A stretch of DNA of 64,000 nucleotides, from the NCBI GenBank assembly GCA_947650365.1, contig OX393550.1:73010978-73074977 (forward strand). Direction: 5' to 3'. Shown piece after piece: positions 22,249 through 32,714 of the stretch; positions within the stretch are counted from its first letter, which is position 1; each line of letters opens with the position of its first letter. Source of the DNA: Chamaelirium japonicum (Eukaryota; Streptophyta; Magnoliopsida; Liliales; Melanthiaceae). Position numbers and translations under genes: made by a program. A model generated the notes under the pieces. That model worked only from the letters and a program-made list of their open reading frames with translations, was not told the origin of the DNA and made no database searches.

Positions 22249-22583
22249 AATCCTACAAGGCCAGTTGGTGTGTAGGGAGACAACCTTGCTGGTTATGAAG
22301 TTTAGGCTCATGCAACTGGGCAACAACCAACAAAGCCACAAAGGTTTCCCTAGAACAAGAGGGTAGAAGGCAAGAGTTGATATAGGAATGGTATTTATTT
22401 ATGCGGACCAAGTTAAGTGTATCTTATGTGCTCTGAATTTTTATTGCTTCCTCCACGTGATTTATTTATTTTATTTTTCACCTTTTAAATTATTTATTTA
22501 TATGTCTATCTGTTTTGGGTAGCTCACTCCTCGCCACAAGGAAGATTAGATTATCTTGGTACAACCAGCTCTCCAGCCACCAG
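22249..22583. other. Spacer, nothing recognised
   Basis: Sequence between the LTR element and the next hAT-like element. No ORF of note. Confidence 0.3.
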
Positions 22584-23531
22584 ACCAGTGTTTTAAGTAT
22601 CGTTATCACTGTCGATATCGCCAAGTTGCCCGGGGGAAAAATCGGGGATATATCGCTATTTATCGCAATATATCGCTAAAAATTAGAAAAAAGAGGAAAA
22701 ATAGGGCAAAATGAAGATTTTTTAGGAGGATTTTTCTATATATCCCTTTAGGATGTATAGATACACCATTATAATCAATAACATACAAAACCAATCATTT
22801 ACTTTAGAGGACACTCAATTTAGGCTTAATATACGAGTCTGTGAATTGTCGGCACTGTCTATGAACTGTTAGAAACTTTGCAACAGTCTATGAATTAAAC
22901 AATCACAATAAGATAACACACACTAAAAAGCATGATAAAACATATCAAAACCCATATGGTTCACAGTACATAAAAGCATCTCACAAATTCATAACTCATA
23001 AAGCATAAGACATAATAAGTATAAAGCATCTCACAGACTGACAGTACATGACATAGCATAATACTCTGAAAATGATTTTAGCAAAAAAAATTTAAATTTG
23101 GATAGCAAGTAGATTGGATGTGTAGTATTGTCATACTAAAATTTCATTAGGGCTATTGGTTTTAAATAGATGAAACCCATGAAAACTCATGAATCTCAAT
23201 TAATTTCATGATAATCATGATGAATCATATTAAACTTGCTGCGATTCATGTTTATAATTTATTCTTCACGAAGATCTACTTAAGAAATTTAAGAAATAAA
23301 AAAAAGATTTAAAAATATACCTCAACTTAGAAGTCAAGAAGAAACTCCAAATCCGTGAAGAGAGGCTTCAAATCCACCAAGAACAAATGGAGGATTTTGC
23401 AATATATCAGCGATATTTCAAGTTTTTCCCTAAAACAGGGGAATTTAGTCTGTTTGGATGTCGGAACTTGGCAATATAGCAATATATCAGCGTTATAGCT
23501 CTATATATCGTCGATATTTTAAACCATACCT
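22584..23531. mobile_element. Non-autonomous element built from TATATCG words
   Basis: Left end agtgttttaagtatcg; right end reversed tatggtttaaaatatcg. Flanking 8-mers gccaccag (22576-22583) and gccactgg (23532-23539) match at 6 of 8 positions. Arrays of atatcgc/gcgatat lie near both ends (22610-22680, 23395-23520) with an AT-rich centre containing repeated cataaagcat words. No ORF. Confidence 0.7.
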
Positions 23532-23887
23532 GCCACTGGAAGCTATGTGCTAGGTTATGTTTGTACAATCAATAGGATGATTGATGTCAATTGGACAATG
23601 TCATAAATTTAATTTGATCCTTTTGTGGAACCTCTTTCTTATTATTGTGCTTCATAGAAGAGCCCTGTAATGGGATAGGTAGTGGTTTATGTTATTGTCC
23701 TTGTTTGATCTAGGGTCTCATTGTGTCTATGGAAAGGAGGATTCGATTTGCCACTTGGAATATCACAACTTACAAGGAAAATGTATCATACTAGTGGATG
23801 AATGAGAATCAAAATTGCATGCATCCAAAAACCAAATAGGAGAAAAATGTAAGGTATATAGTGATGGTTACAACGTTTATGTGTAGG

Positions 23888-24495
23888 CATAGTTACCAAG
23901 TCGGAAAACGAAAAAAAAAAATGAAATAGGAAAAAAATTGGAAATAAATGACGAAAACAGGAAAAACGAGAAAACATCGGGGAAATAACAAAAAAAACCT
24001 TAAAAATTATACCAAGTATACATATCATTTTCCAACATTAACTAATAAATAAATATAGCACTACCCAGTGGTCAATGCATCAACGATCTGGCCGATACAT
24101 GCCACGCCCACAGTATGTCCCTTGCAGAGACCCTCTTCCTTTCTCTCTTGCAGTGATCCTCTCTCTATCCTCTCTGTTTTTCGAGGAAACCAACAGCAGC
24201 AATGCAGAGGAGGGATAAAACCCAAACCCCGTGTCTTCTGAGTCTAGATCAGGAACCTTTATCCCGTGTCTACTGAGCCGACAGGTTATAAAAAAATCCA
24301 AACCCAAACCCAAGTGAAAAACAAAACTGACCGTATAAAACGTGTACTTCGCGTATTACGTGTTTTAAACACGTATAAAACATATATTGATGTTTTTTTT
24401 TAAATACGAATTTTATTCCCGTATGCTACGAGTTCGGAGTGATACATGTTTTATACGCGTTTTTTTCAAAAAAAACATCCGATTTGGTAACTATG
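23888..24495. mobile_element. hAT-like element with CATAGTTACCAA ends, perfect 8-bp target duplication
   Basis: Left end CATAGTTACCAAGTCGG; right end reversed CATAGTTACCAAATCGG. Flanked by identical tgtgtagg (23880-23887, 24496-24503). The interior has gaaaac/ggaaaa word arrays on the left, an ordinary central section, and acgtataaaac/cgtgttttaa words on the right. Inserted in the RTE LINE. Confidence 0.85.
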
Positions 24496-24583
24496 TGTGT
24501 AGGGATTCTAGGGAAGGATAATAACCAGAATATGGAATATTGGTGGATATGGATAAAAAAGTAGATGTTAAACAAGTTATATG

Positions 24584-25050
24584 CTAGGAAGCACGGACAC
24601 TTCCCCAAACCCCCCGTACCCGTGTCGGACACCGACACTCGCAGGATACGCACCGGACACGCATGTGTCGTGTTCCACGTGCTTCCGGGAGCCGAACACG
24701 GCCAGAGACACTCCTCAGACACTCGCCAAACACTCCTCTGACACTTGCCGGACACGCACCAGACACGACGGAGGTTTCCGATAAGTTGAAGCCAAAACTG
24801 AAACACAACCGTTCTTCTCCATACCATTTAGAGTTGTGTACGATTCACCGATTGAGTTGGATGTTACTAACGATTGCGATTCAAAATATATATTGTAAAC
24901 ACACATAAAATATAAATAAAAAAATATTAATTTATTTTACCGTATCCCCGTCGTACCCATGTCCTTTTTTAGAATTTGCCATGTCAGCAAACCCGTGTCG
25001 TGTTGTACCCGTGTCCCCGTACCCCCCGTACCAGTGTCAGTGCTTCTTAG
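24584..25050. mobile_element. hAT-like element built from GACAC words
   Basis: Left end CTAGGAAGCACGGACAC; right end reversed CTAAGAAGCACTGACAC. Flanking 8-mers gttatatg and gtaatatg match at 7 of 8. Arrays of cggacac/gtgtccg occupy both sides. The middle (24782-24893) resembles the small inverted-repeat element at 7127-7320. Its ends match those of the CGATAC element at 18208-18966 at CTAGGAAGCAC. Inserted in the RTE LINE. Confidence 0.85.
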
Positions 25051-26550
25051 GTAATATGTTAATAACTAGAAAAAATTTATTTTTTTTAACGGGAGTTAAG
25101 AGCTAGAAAGTTGGGGTTAGATGAAGATATTATTAATATAATTAGTGTGCATGCACCACAAATGAATGATAAAGAAGGAATTTGAGGAAGAGATGGATGG
25201 AGTGAGAATATTATATTTGTGCTTGACATGCAAAGATAGCGAGATGATACCTAGAAAAAAAAACCTAACCAAACAACGAAGAATTGGTATATGTTCATTA
25301 AGAACAAGCAGAGAAGAAAAGAGAATACAAGATGCCCAAAAATAAGGAGGTGGAATTTACAAAGGGATAATATGGCATCCTTTAGAGAGAATAGAAGGGG
25401 AGGAACTTCAAAATGAAAGCAAATATGATTTGGATATATGGAAATTTGAATTAAAAGAGTCACCATAGAAGTTTTACGAGAATCAAAAGGTAAACAATAG
25501 CTAACGAACCTTCTTGGTGGTAACGGCATCCAACAAGGAAAAGGGTCTTGCTTAGGGGATCGACTATCAAGGACTTCAAAAGATATAAAAGATCTAAAAG
25601 GATGTGAAGAAAGCTAGTTTGTGTGCTAAATTTGCAATCTATGATGAATTATATGATAAATTGAGCTTTAAAAAAAGGGAACTAACAAATTCACAAATAT
25701 GATGGGATGAGGAAACGGAAAACTAGATATACATCAAATTAGATGTATAAAGAATGAGGATAACATAATACGAGTGAAAGGGCAAGGGGGCAAAGCAATT
25801 CGTTTAGCCCTATGGCAATAAACAATGAGAAGATTGAATGAGGAACCGCACCTTGTCTAAAGGTAGCTTGCTTACTCCCCTAGTTGTTCGCCGAATGACG
25901 GCAAGAAGGAACCTCAACAAGCAAAGGGCAACCCAAAGGTCAGCAATAAAAAGAACGCTCGCCTAAAGACCAAAACAACCCAAACTAACCTAGTTCCAAA
26001 AGAGCACGAAGAATCTGTTGTATCAGTTAACATGGTGGGTCAGGTGGAAAAAGAAAGGAAAAATTGCATCCCTCTTGCTCAGTTGTTTGAAACTGAATCT
26101 CAGTGAACGCGAGAAAGGGCGAACTTGGAAAGACGAAGCAAAGGATAAAGACTATTGACTACAGTGATTCTGAGGCTATAGACAATTGAAAGACTTATTT
26201 CAAAAAATTTCAAGAACTATAGGATAAAGACTATCTGAGAATCTCTTCAGAAGAACCACATTCAAGAAGTGTACATGCATATCACCATTCTATTCAAAAA
26301 GCTGAAATAAGATAAGTATGAGAAGGATGAATCGGATAAGGCTATAGGCCCGAATACCAAGTGCGGTATGGAAAATGATGCGAGAAATTATGCAAGTTGG
26401 GTTAGCTAGCTTACTAATTTTGATCTTGAAAACAAGGAATACGCTAAATGATTGGTGTAGAAGTATTGCAGTACCTAGTTATAAGAATAAAAGTGATGTA
26501 TAAAACGGCACTAGCTATCGTGGAATTAAAGACACCACAGAACAAGTCAA

Positions 26551-27019
26551 GCCAAAATTTCGTTTTCACCTAGCCAAAGTTGGTCCTTTTCGACGAAATT
26601 TTAAACCAAATTGTTGGTGTGAGAAGCCGAGTAAGCTTTGCCTAGATCGGCTCCAGCTTCTTCTTTGACATTTTCTAAAGCTCAAGATTAGCTCTTTTTT
26701 TTCATAGTTATCGACTCAAGTTTAGGTCGGCTTAATTGAGTCCAATACCAGACGACTAACAGACTCTTAAAGAATGTGGCACAGTAGATTAAAAAAATAC
26801 TGGGCATTCATATTTCATCAAGAGAAGATTCCCAATATAAAATTCAAGAAAAAGTAGCAGCAAATGAGGACTTAGGTGTGAAGGATTAAGGAGTTCAAGG
26901 AATTGAAAGCAGAGAGGGTGAATGGAATCCAAACCATTTCTTTATGCAGCTTTTGCAGGAGGACTTCCGGCAGCTCAAACACCGGACCACATCCATGGCA
27001 AATCCCACAGGGAGAGGCT
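26551..27019. other. Spacer between LINE remnant and foldback, nothing recognised
   Basis: AT-rich with no ORF. A short cgacgaaattttaaaccaaa at about 26598 recalls the ends of the elements at 16825 and 22584, but no partner end was found. Confidence 0.3.
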
Positions 27020-28218
27020 CCTATTTTAATTTTTGATCGGCTTCAATGAAGTCATAGAGGATTCAATGTGGATTCCAACGCAACTGAAATCGTCGATTCC
27101 GTTGTTAATCAGAGAAGCTATGGTGTTTTGAACATAGTAAGAAAGATATGTGTTTTAACTTTTTTTGATGAAATGGCATGATCCATAAATTTGATAATTT
27201 TCTTAGGGATATCTTGGTCAGATGTAGCCTTCCGTAAATTTGATATTTTGGTCAGTTGTAGCCTTCCGTTTGACTAAATAACAGTGTGGGCCTCAATTCA
27301 AATGTGATGTGTGCGGAGGGGTGGAGCTCAAACTAAACTATTGTCAGGACAAGACCTGAGCTCAAAAGCATCTCCTAAAAAGGGGTTTTGACCAACTCCC
27401 CCTAAAAAAAAAGAGGCCTTTGTACGGACGCTCTTCCAATTTGCATACTATACCCTTCAAACTCATCCTAATCATGGGAAATACTCATAATTTCTCACTA
27501 CCAACACAAGTTCTATGTTCCTGCAAAAAAAAAAAACACAAGCTCTATGTGTGTGTGTGCGCGCGCAGAGAGAGCGAGAGAGAGGCAAGTACAGGAAAGC
27601 TGGGAGGTGACTGAATCCGGCTAGTTGTTGGGGGTGAGGATGGGGTTTATGGTAAATTCTCGCTGCTGGGACAAAAAAACTTTACCATAACCCCCATCCT
27701 CACCCCCAACAACCAACTAGATTCAATCTCCGCCCAGTTCACCGTACTCGTCTCTCGCTCTCTTTGAGCTTGTGTTGGTAGTGAAAAATTATGGGTATTT
27801 TCCATGATTAGGATGAGTTTGAAGTTATAGTACGGAGATTGAAAGATCGCCCATATAAAGGCGAAAACTCATTTTAGGAGATGCTTTTGAGCTCAGGTTC
27901 CGACAATAGTTTCTTTTGAACTCCACCCTCCGAACACATCTCATACTGTTATTTAGTCAAATGGAAGGCTACAGCTAGCCAAAATCAAAATTACAAAAGA
28001 CTACAGCTGACCAAGATATCTCTAAGAAAATTATAAAATTTACGGATCATGTCATTACATTGTAAAAAGTTGAAATGCATATTTTTTTACCATGTTCAAA
28101 ACATCACAACGTCTCCGATTAATAAGAGAATCTGATGATTCCAGTTGTGTTGGACTCCACATCAAATCCTCTATGCTTCATCGGAGCCGATCTAAAATTA
28201 AAATAAAAAAAACCCCTC
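27020..28218. repeat. Large foldback: inverted arms of about 640 and 540 bp around a 24-bp loop
   Basis: Left arm 27020-27656 and right arm 27681-28218 are inverted copies over their length, about 80% alike by eye, with A-run and (tg)n insertions making the left arm longer. The 30-odd bases next to the loop are nearly perfect (gttgttgggggtgaggatgg / ccatcctcacccccaacaac). The shared order includes gatcggctt, tgttttgaacat, gatatcttggtcag, tttgactaaataacag, gctcaaaagcatctcctaaa and ctcatcctaatcatggaaa. The outer end of the right arm lies 3 bp from the stop codon of the WRC exon at 28221. No target duplication was seen, and neither arm has a coding frame. Confidence 0.9.
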
Positions 28219-28220
28219 TT

Positions 28221-28796
28221 TTACACGATAGACAATCCCATGGGGAGAGGCCCCGCGTTCTTGGACCGGAAGCACCACCGCAAGAAACACCCAGCATCAA
28301 ACCCTAGCTTCCGATCAACCGGCGGTCCGGCATTGTCAAAACCCCTCCGGGGTGGTGCCAATGATATAGCCATCACACCGTTCGGGAGGTCCCATGTCAT
28401 CTCTGCTGCGGCCACAGCCTCGGCCTCCCTCCTCCTACTCCTCTCCCTCTCCCTCTCCATCTGACGCCGCAGCGCCATCCCGATCAGCTCCTCCATCGGC
28501 GGGGCTACTTGCCTCCGCCTCCGCCGCCGCCCCTTCCTCGACCGCCGATCGGGCGGTGGATCCGGGGTACAGGGGACTACGGCCCTCGGGGGCTTCAGCT
28601 TGGACTTGGAGGAAGCGGAGGCGGCGGCCGCAGCCGACATTTGCTTCTCGTGGTTGCGGCGGAGCTGGAGGTGGTGGTGCTCGCAGAACTTGTAGCCGTC
28701 GATGGCGCGACGAGGGCACTGCCAGTGCCGCCCGTCGGACCTCCGGCACCGGAGGTGGTCCGGCACGGCTTTCTCGCCGCGAAACAGCTGCTTCAT
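28221..28796 (-). CDS. WRC-domain exon of a JMJ25-type histone lysine demethylase, probably incomplete
   Basis: The 191-residue frame starts MKQLFRGEKAVPDHLRCRRS. Residues about 16-42 form a WRC zinc motif (C-x9-C-x10-C-x2-H, read in LRCRRSDGRHWQC and GYKFCEHHHLQ). A basic RRKGRRRRRR stretch follows (nuclear-targeting-like), then ELIGMALRRQMERERERSRR, LPNGVMAISLAPP, and FRSKNAGPLPMG. This order is the amino-terminal layout of plant JMJ25/JMJ27-type demethylases, which then carry RING-like and JmjC domains and total about 800-1000 residues. None of those is visible downstream in the window. The frame stops (TAA at 28221-28223) just after PLPMG; a splice donor GTAAAAG at 28224 could instead lead to an intron starting with the foldback. 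Either the gene has a very long repeat-filled intron or this is a truncated copy. The usual GRF QLQ domain is absent, so a growth-regulating factor is unlikely. Confidence 0.75.
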   Translation of the reverse strand: MKQLFRGEKAVPDHLRCRRSDGRHWQCPRRAIDGYKFCEHHHLQLRRNHEKQMSAAAAASASSKSKLKPPRAVVPCTPDPPPDRRSRKGRRRRRRQVAPPMEELIGMALRRQMERERERSRRREAEAVAAAEMTWDLPNGVMAISLAPPRRGFDNAGPPVDRKLGFDAGCFLRWCFRSKNAGPLPMGLSIV

Positions 28797-28839
28797 CACG
28801 GGAAACCGCTTTGGATGCCGGAAAGGCGGAAACTTTCCA

Positions 28840-28845
<6 letters not shown>

Positions 28846-28882
<37 letters not shown>
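28846..28882. repeat. (GA)n microsatellite in the 5' leader of the WRC gene
   Basis: About 18 GA units, reading (TC)n on the gene's strand, roughly 50-85 bp upstream of the ATG at 28796. Pyrimidine tracts in this position are common in plant 5' leaders. Confidence 0.85.
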
Positions 28883-28884
<2 letters not shown>

Positions 28885-29014
28885 GAGGAGACTACAGAGG
28901 GGATGGCGGTTTCCCAAGATTTCGTACTTGATAGCCAACTGAACAGAAGATAGAGAGTAGTTTGGCTGCTACAAAGATTTACTAGTTACTGACTTACTGC
29001 TGTAAAAAAAAAAA

Positions 29015-29247
29015 GGTTAAATTACACACAAATCCCCTATTTTTGACCGATTATCACTCACAGCCACTCATGTATAAAATCCTCCAAATGCCCTTCTATA
29101 GTTTAAAAATATATCACTTGTATCCCCTCCAGAGGGGGTCTATGTGTATGATTTTCAAACTATAGGAAGGCATTTATAGAATTTTAAACATGAGGGATTG
29201 TAAGTGATAATCAGTCAAACTACATGGGGTCTATGTGTAATTTATCC
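29015..29247. mobile_element. MITE with about 70-bp terminal inverted repeats, Mutator-like, in an A-run
   Basis: Left end GGTTAAATTACACACAAATC; right end reversed GGATAAATTACACATAGACC, continuing through gattatcacttaca. Flanked by nine A on each side (29006-29014 and 29248-29256), consistent with a 9-bp target duplication. No ORF. Confidence 0.85.
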
Positions 29248-29256
29248 AAAAAAAAA

Positions 29257-30542
29257 TTAATGATTACTCTTTCGATTCTTTATTTTTTCTTAATTAATGT
29301 ACAATCCCAAAGGACTTATCATTGCAGTGGTTTGGTACATATGAAAATCCCGCAATATGGCACTTGGCCATGTTTGGTTGGCGGATTTTCGTTGAGCCGA
29401 CAGATGAAGTATTTGATTGACAGATTTTCCTCACTTGGAAACCAAAATGGAAATTGATTTGTATCAAAACGATGAAAAATTATCAGGATTTAGAAACCCT
29501 CCTCCCCCCTCCTACCCGTTTCCTTCGGAAAAGAAAATGAGACATCTTTCCCTCTTTAAGCCAGCGGCAACCAAATTCGGCCTTTTTGACTTGCAAGTGG
29601 AGCTCCTTTCCTTTATAAGGAGACAAGTGTATTCGAACGTTACTTCCTTTAACCTGTCGACTGTGGGTTGTCCATCGCCGCCCTCGGATGGACCACCTAG
29701 TGCTTTACCGTCCTAGCAAGTGGTAAAGTATTACCTCCCAATTTGGACCGATGGGTGCATATGATATGAGTCATATGACACCATTGATATATGGAAGTCA
29801 GCAGTGATGTATAATATGTCACCGATGATATGCATCCAGCGATCTACTTTGGGAGGTAATGAATGCTTCACCACCATGTCAGGACAATGAGTAAAATCGT
29901 CCTTGTAAATCGAGAGGTTTCATCCGTCCTCTTGTGACAGACTAAAGTAATAGTAATTATGCAATTACTTTTGGAGAGACGTTAGTTTCGAAATAAGTTT
30001 TTTCTGAAGTAGTCAATAATTTAAATGTAAAGATTTTTTATTTTAATATGATACTTATTATCATATTTGTGTTTAGGAATACATAATAAATGAGAGATAT
30101 AAAAGCCTCATTGTGGATTTCTATCTAAAGAAAATTGAGGATTTGTGAATATCCAATAAAGTTATATACCATTTTCATCATTGTCTTTAGCTATTGGATT
30201 GAATGGGCCAAATGGGTTGTCCTCCACATGAGAAGATAGGACTTGGCACATGGTGTCCTATTTTGAGAGGCAAGTAGGCTTATTCTTCAATGGTTTTCTT
30301 GAGGATGGAGATTTAATTGGTTAGAAAGGTTTCATGATACATAAAAGTGATTGCTAATTATGGTGGTTTACCTATTTAAGATATTGTATTAATATGTGTT
30401 GTGAGAAATAGTAAGACTTCCATTTGTATTATTCTTTATACATGCATTACAACATATTTCATGTTTAGCTTACCTTTTTTGATTTATTTATTGTATATTC
30501 ATTATGGTTTATATGGTGGTTAAGTATTGATGTTTTGTAATT
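29257..30542. other. AT-rich spacer, nothing recognised
   Basis: About 1.3 kb with only short ORFs. The ORF at 29417-29716 has no family features. A local inverted pair (ggtaaagtattacctccca at about 29722 and tgggaggtaatgaatgcttc at about 29850) suggests a small decayed MITE at 29690-29870. Confidence 0.3.
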
Positions 30543-30684
30543 AGGGGGAGCATCATTTGGTCCTCCCTCCTCCCTTTCTCTTTCCTGTAATTCTATTCCT
30601 TCTTTTCTAATTCACTGGTAGGAATCAAGGCCGAACCCCCCCTTATTCTCTGAGAGGGATTTCTTTAAAAAAAAATAAAAAAGT
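30543..30684 (+). mobile_element. Short retroelement 3' end with hairpin and A-rich tail
   Basis: Ends in a stem (cccttattctctgagaggg), a few T, then an A-rich tail, the same layout as the LINE 3' end at 5234-5699. Imperfect flanking repeats (aagtattgatgttttgt and aagtattaagatttttgt) support a retroposed, heavily truncated copy. Confidence 0.45.
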
Positions 30685-30689
30685 ATTAA

Positions 30690-31331
30690 GATTTTTGTTA
30701 ACTACCATGTTGTGCTTTGTGTGCAATAGTATGAATTTATATGTTTTACATTGTATTTCATGTTTAGTATGTCTTTATTGCTTTATTTTTTTTATTTTTT
30801 GTATGAGCATATATGGTTTGCACATTTATAACATATACATTCGTCCTTTTTTTTATTACTCCTTTAAAAAAAACTAACAAGAAACAGATAATTATTTTAT
30901 TCGTTTAAAGTAATAAGGAAGGCCATGTCTTCGATTGGTTGCCAAGAATATAGCAGGTCCTATGGAAAATCATTTTGTCGACGATCTTAGATCTAGCCTG
31001 TTTAGCCTCACTTGCAAGTCAGTCAGCCACTTGATTCACTTCTCAGTAGATATTAAAGGTGTCCACCGATACGATGTTGTAGGTTTTTTCTGTTGTTAAA
31101 AGATTTTTCGGTTTGGGCCCCATGATAGTGGGTTGGGAGTCAAAAAATGCTGGCTCTTAGGATGAAGGCTTGTTGAGTTCAACTTATTGACCCACTAATT
31201 GGCCATATTATAAATCGGAATATAACTAAGTACATATTAGATTAACGTGAGTCTTCTTGAAAAAGATAAATTCATAACCTTCTAATTTATAATTCCAGAT
31301 AATATCCTATTGGATAGATCAAAAAAATATT
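30690..31331. other. AT-rich spacer, nothing recognised
   Basis: No gene or bounded element. One short hydrophobic ORF at 30695-30877 is low-complexity. Confidence 0.3.
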
Positions 31332-32006
31332 GGACAAATGACAAAAACCTCTCGTGAACTATACATCTCGTTTCATATTGGTCCATCAACTATTTTTTTG
31401 AACAATTTGATCCCTGAACTGTGCTCCGTGTGCATTTAGCCCCCTCCATAAGCTTTTTATTCGGAAAATATCTTTATCAATTTTCAATAAGACTCAAAAT
31501 TGTTTTAAAATATTTAAGTTATACTTACTAGTACAAGGGTATTTTTGGAATAAAAGTTAACGGAGGGTAGGGATGGCAATGGTGTGGTTTTGGGTAAAAC
31601 CGAAACCGCACCGCAACACCAAACAACCACACCGAAATCGTACCGCACCGCGACGGTTTACCATTATGTAAAACCGAAACCGCACCATACGGTGCGGTGC
31701 ACCGCGATTTTACCATTATAAAGGTCTAATCGGTGCGGTTTTATGCGGTTTTGGTCAAAACCGAAACGCACTGCTACACCAAAACCAAAAACCGAAACCG
31801 CACCGCGACGGTTTTAAATTGGCATACCAAAACCGCACCGGTGCGGTTTACCGAGGTTTTCGGTTTTAAACTGCACCACTGTCATCCCTAACTGGGGGGC
31901 TAAATGGAGACGGAGCATAGTTCAAGGATCAAATTGTTCAAAAAAAATGATAAGGGACCAATATTAAATCAGGTGTATAGTCCAGGGAGGTTTTTATAAT
32001 TTGCCC
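31332..32006. mobile_element. Mutator-like MITE with about 115-bp inverted ends, carrying a nested element
   Basis: Left end ggacaaatgacaaaaacctc and right end, reversed, gggcaaattataaaaacctc. The match continues through tattggtcc, gaacaatttgatcc and atttagccccc. Flanking 9-mers aaaaatatt and aaaaatata match at 8 of 9. The hAT-like element at 31568-31890 lies inside; without it the element is about 350 bp. The right target copy is shared with the left flank of the next element. Confidence 0.88.
31568..31890. mobile_element. hAT-like element built from AACCGCACCG words
   Basis: Starts TAGGGATGGCAATGG and ends CACTGTCATCCCTA. Flanking 8-mers acggaggg and actggggg match at 6 of 8. The interior repeats accgaaaccgcacc and ggtgcggtttt. 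Nested in the Mutator-like MITE. Confidence 0.75.
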
Positions 32007-32015
32007 AAAAATATA

Positions 32016-32653
32016 GGGAAATTTTATTCGTACCCCATAAATCTGTAACTAGGCCCCATTTCCAACAAACTTGAGCACACCCCTTTTTTTTTTTTTCATA
32101 CCCCATTCCTATCCCAAAAATACCCTTCTCTCTTACATCCCACCTTCAATACACCCCAGTTAAATGGCCCACCCCAACTTGATTATACCCCAATCAAACA
32201 CATACCCCCTTAAATATATCTCAATTATATGCGCTCTTGAATACACCCCACTCTTAAATAAATTCCATACAATTGGCTGGTACTTGAAGGCACAAGTATG
32301 GCTGCAACTTGGGCGGGCCAACCCAAACCCAACCCGAGTCCAACCCGAACCCAACCCGAATTTGGGCGGATTAACACGAGCCCAACCCGAATTATTTCTC
32401 CTCTATCATATTGAAGCCGGTCAACCCACCCCGCACAACCCGACCAACCTGACTGGTTGTGCTTGGGCTAAGGAAGTTCAAAGAGACCTTGGGCTGGGTT
32501 GGGTTGGGGGTACAAAAGACGTTAAGGCTTTGGGGTTTGGGGTACAAAAGGAAAGGGCATTGTTGGTATTAAAGGACTGTTGAGTAAGATATTGAGAAAC
32601 GGTAGGGAGACTGGGGCTAATTACAGATTTTTGGGGTACGAATAAAATTTCCC
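32016..32653. mobile_element. Non-autonomous element with about 40-bp inverted ends, perfect 8-bp target duplication
   Basis: Left end gggaaattttattcgtaccc; right end reversed is the same 20 bases, and the match continues through aatctgtaa and gcccc. Flanked by aaaatata (32008-32015 and 32654-32661). The interior includes an array of caacccgaa words at 32315-32400. No coding gene. Confidence 0.85.
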
Positions 32654-32714
32654 AAAATATATAGCTCAAATACGCTTGCCATTTATTGACTCCTAAATAC
32701 AGTAAGGGTTCAAT

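Larger units (their letters stand above)
23735..26550 (+). pseudogene. Decayed RTE-clade LINE, interrupted by two younger elements
   Basis: Plus-strand translation with stops and shifts still follows the RTE order. The endonuclease start IRFATWNITTYKEN lies at about 23740-23785. Further endonuclease is near 25130 (ISVHAPQMNDKEG). The linker region AIYDELYDKL and IKNEDN is at 25640-25770. The reverse transcriptase entry is at about 26355-26545, with VWKMMREIMQVGLASLL, ILKTRNTLNDWCRSIAVP, YKNKSDV and SYRGIK. Elements at 23888-24495 and 24584-25050 split the endonuclease. The catalytic part of the reverse transcriptase after SYRGIK is absent. This is a different clade from the L1 LINEs elsewhere in the window. 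Confidence 0.72.

Noticed and set aside
28394..28942. Plus-strand ORFs opposite the WRC exon
   Set aside because: Low-complexity Ser/Pro/Arg frames produced by the GC-rich minus-strand exon and the (GA)n tract.
32300..32420. caacccgaa word cluster as a CRISPR-like or satellite array
   Set aside because: Spacing is irregular, words are 5-9 bp and the stretch lies inside a bounded MITE; CRISPR does not occur in plant nuclear DNA.
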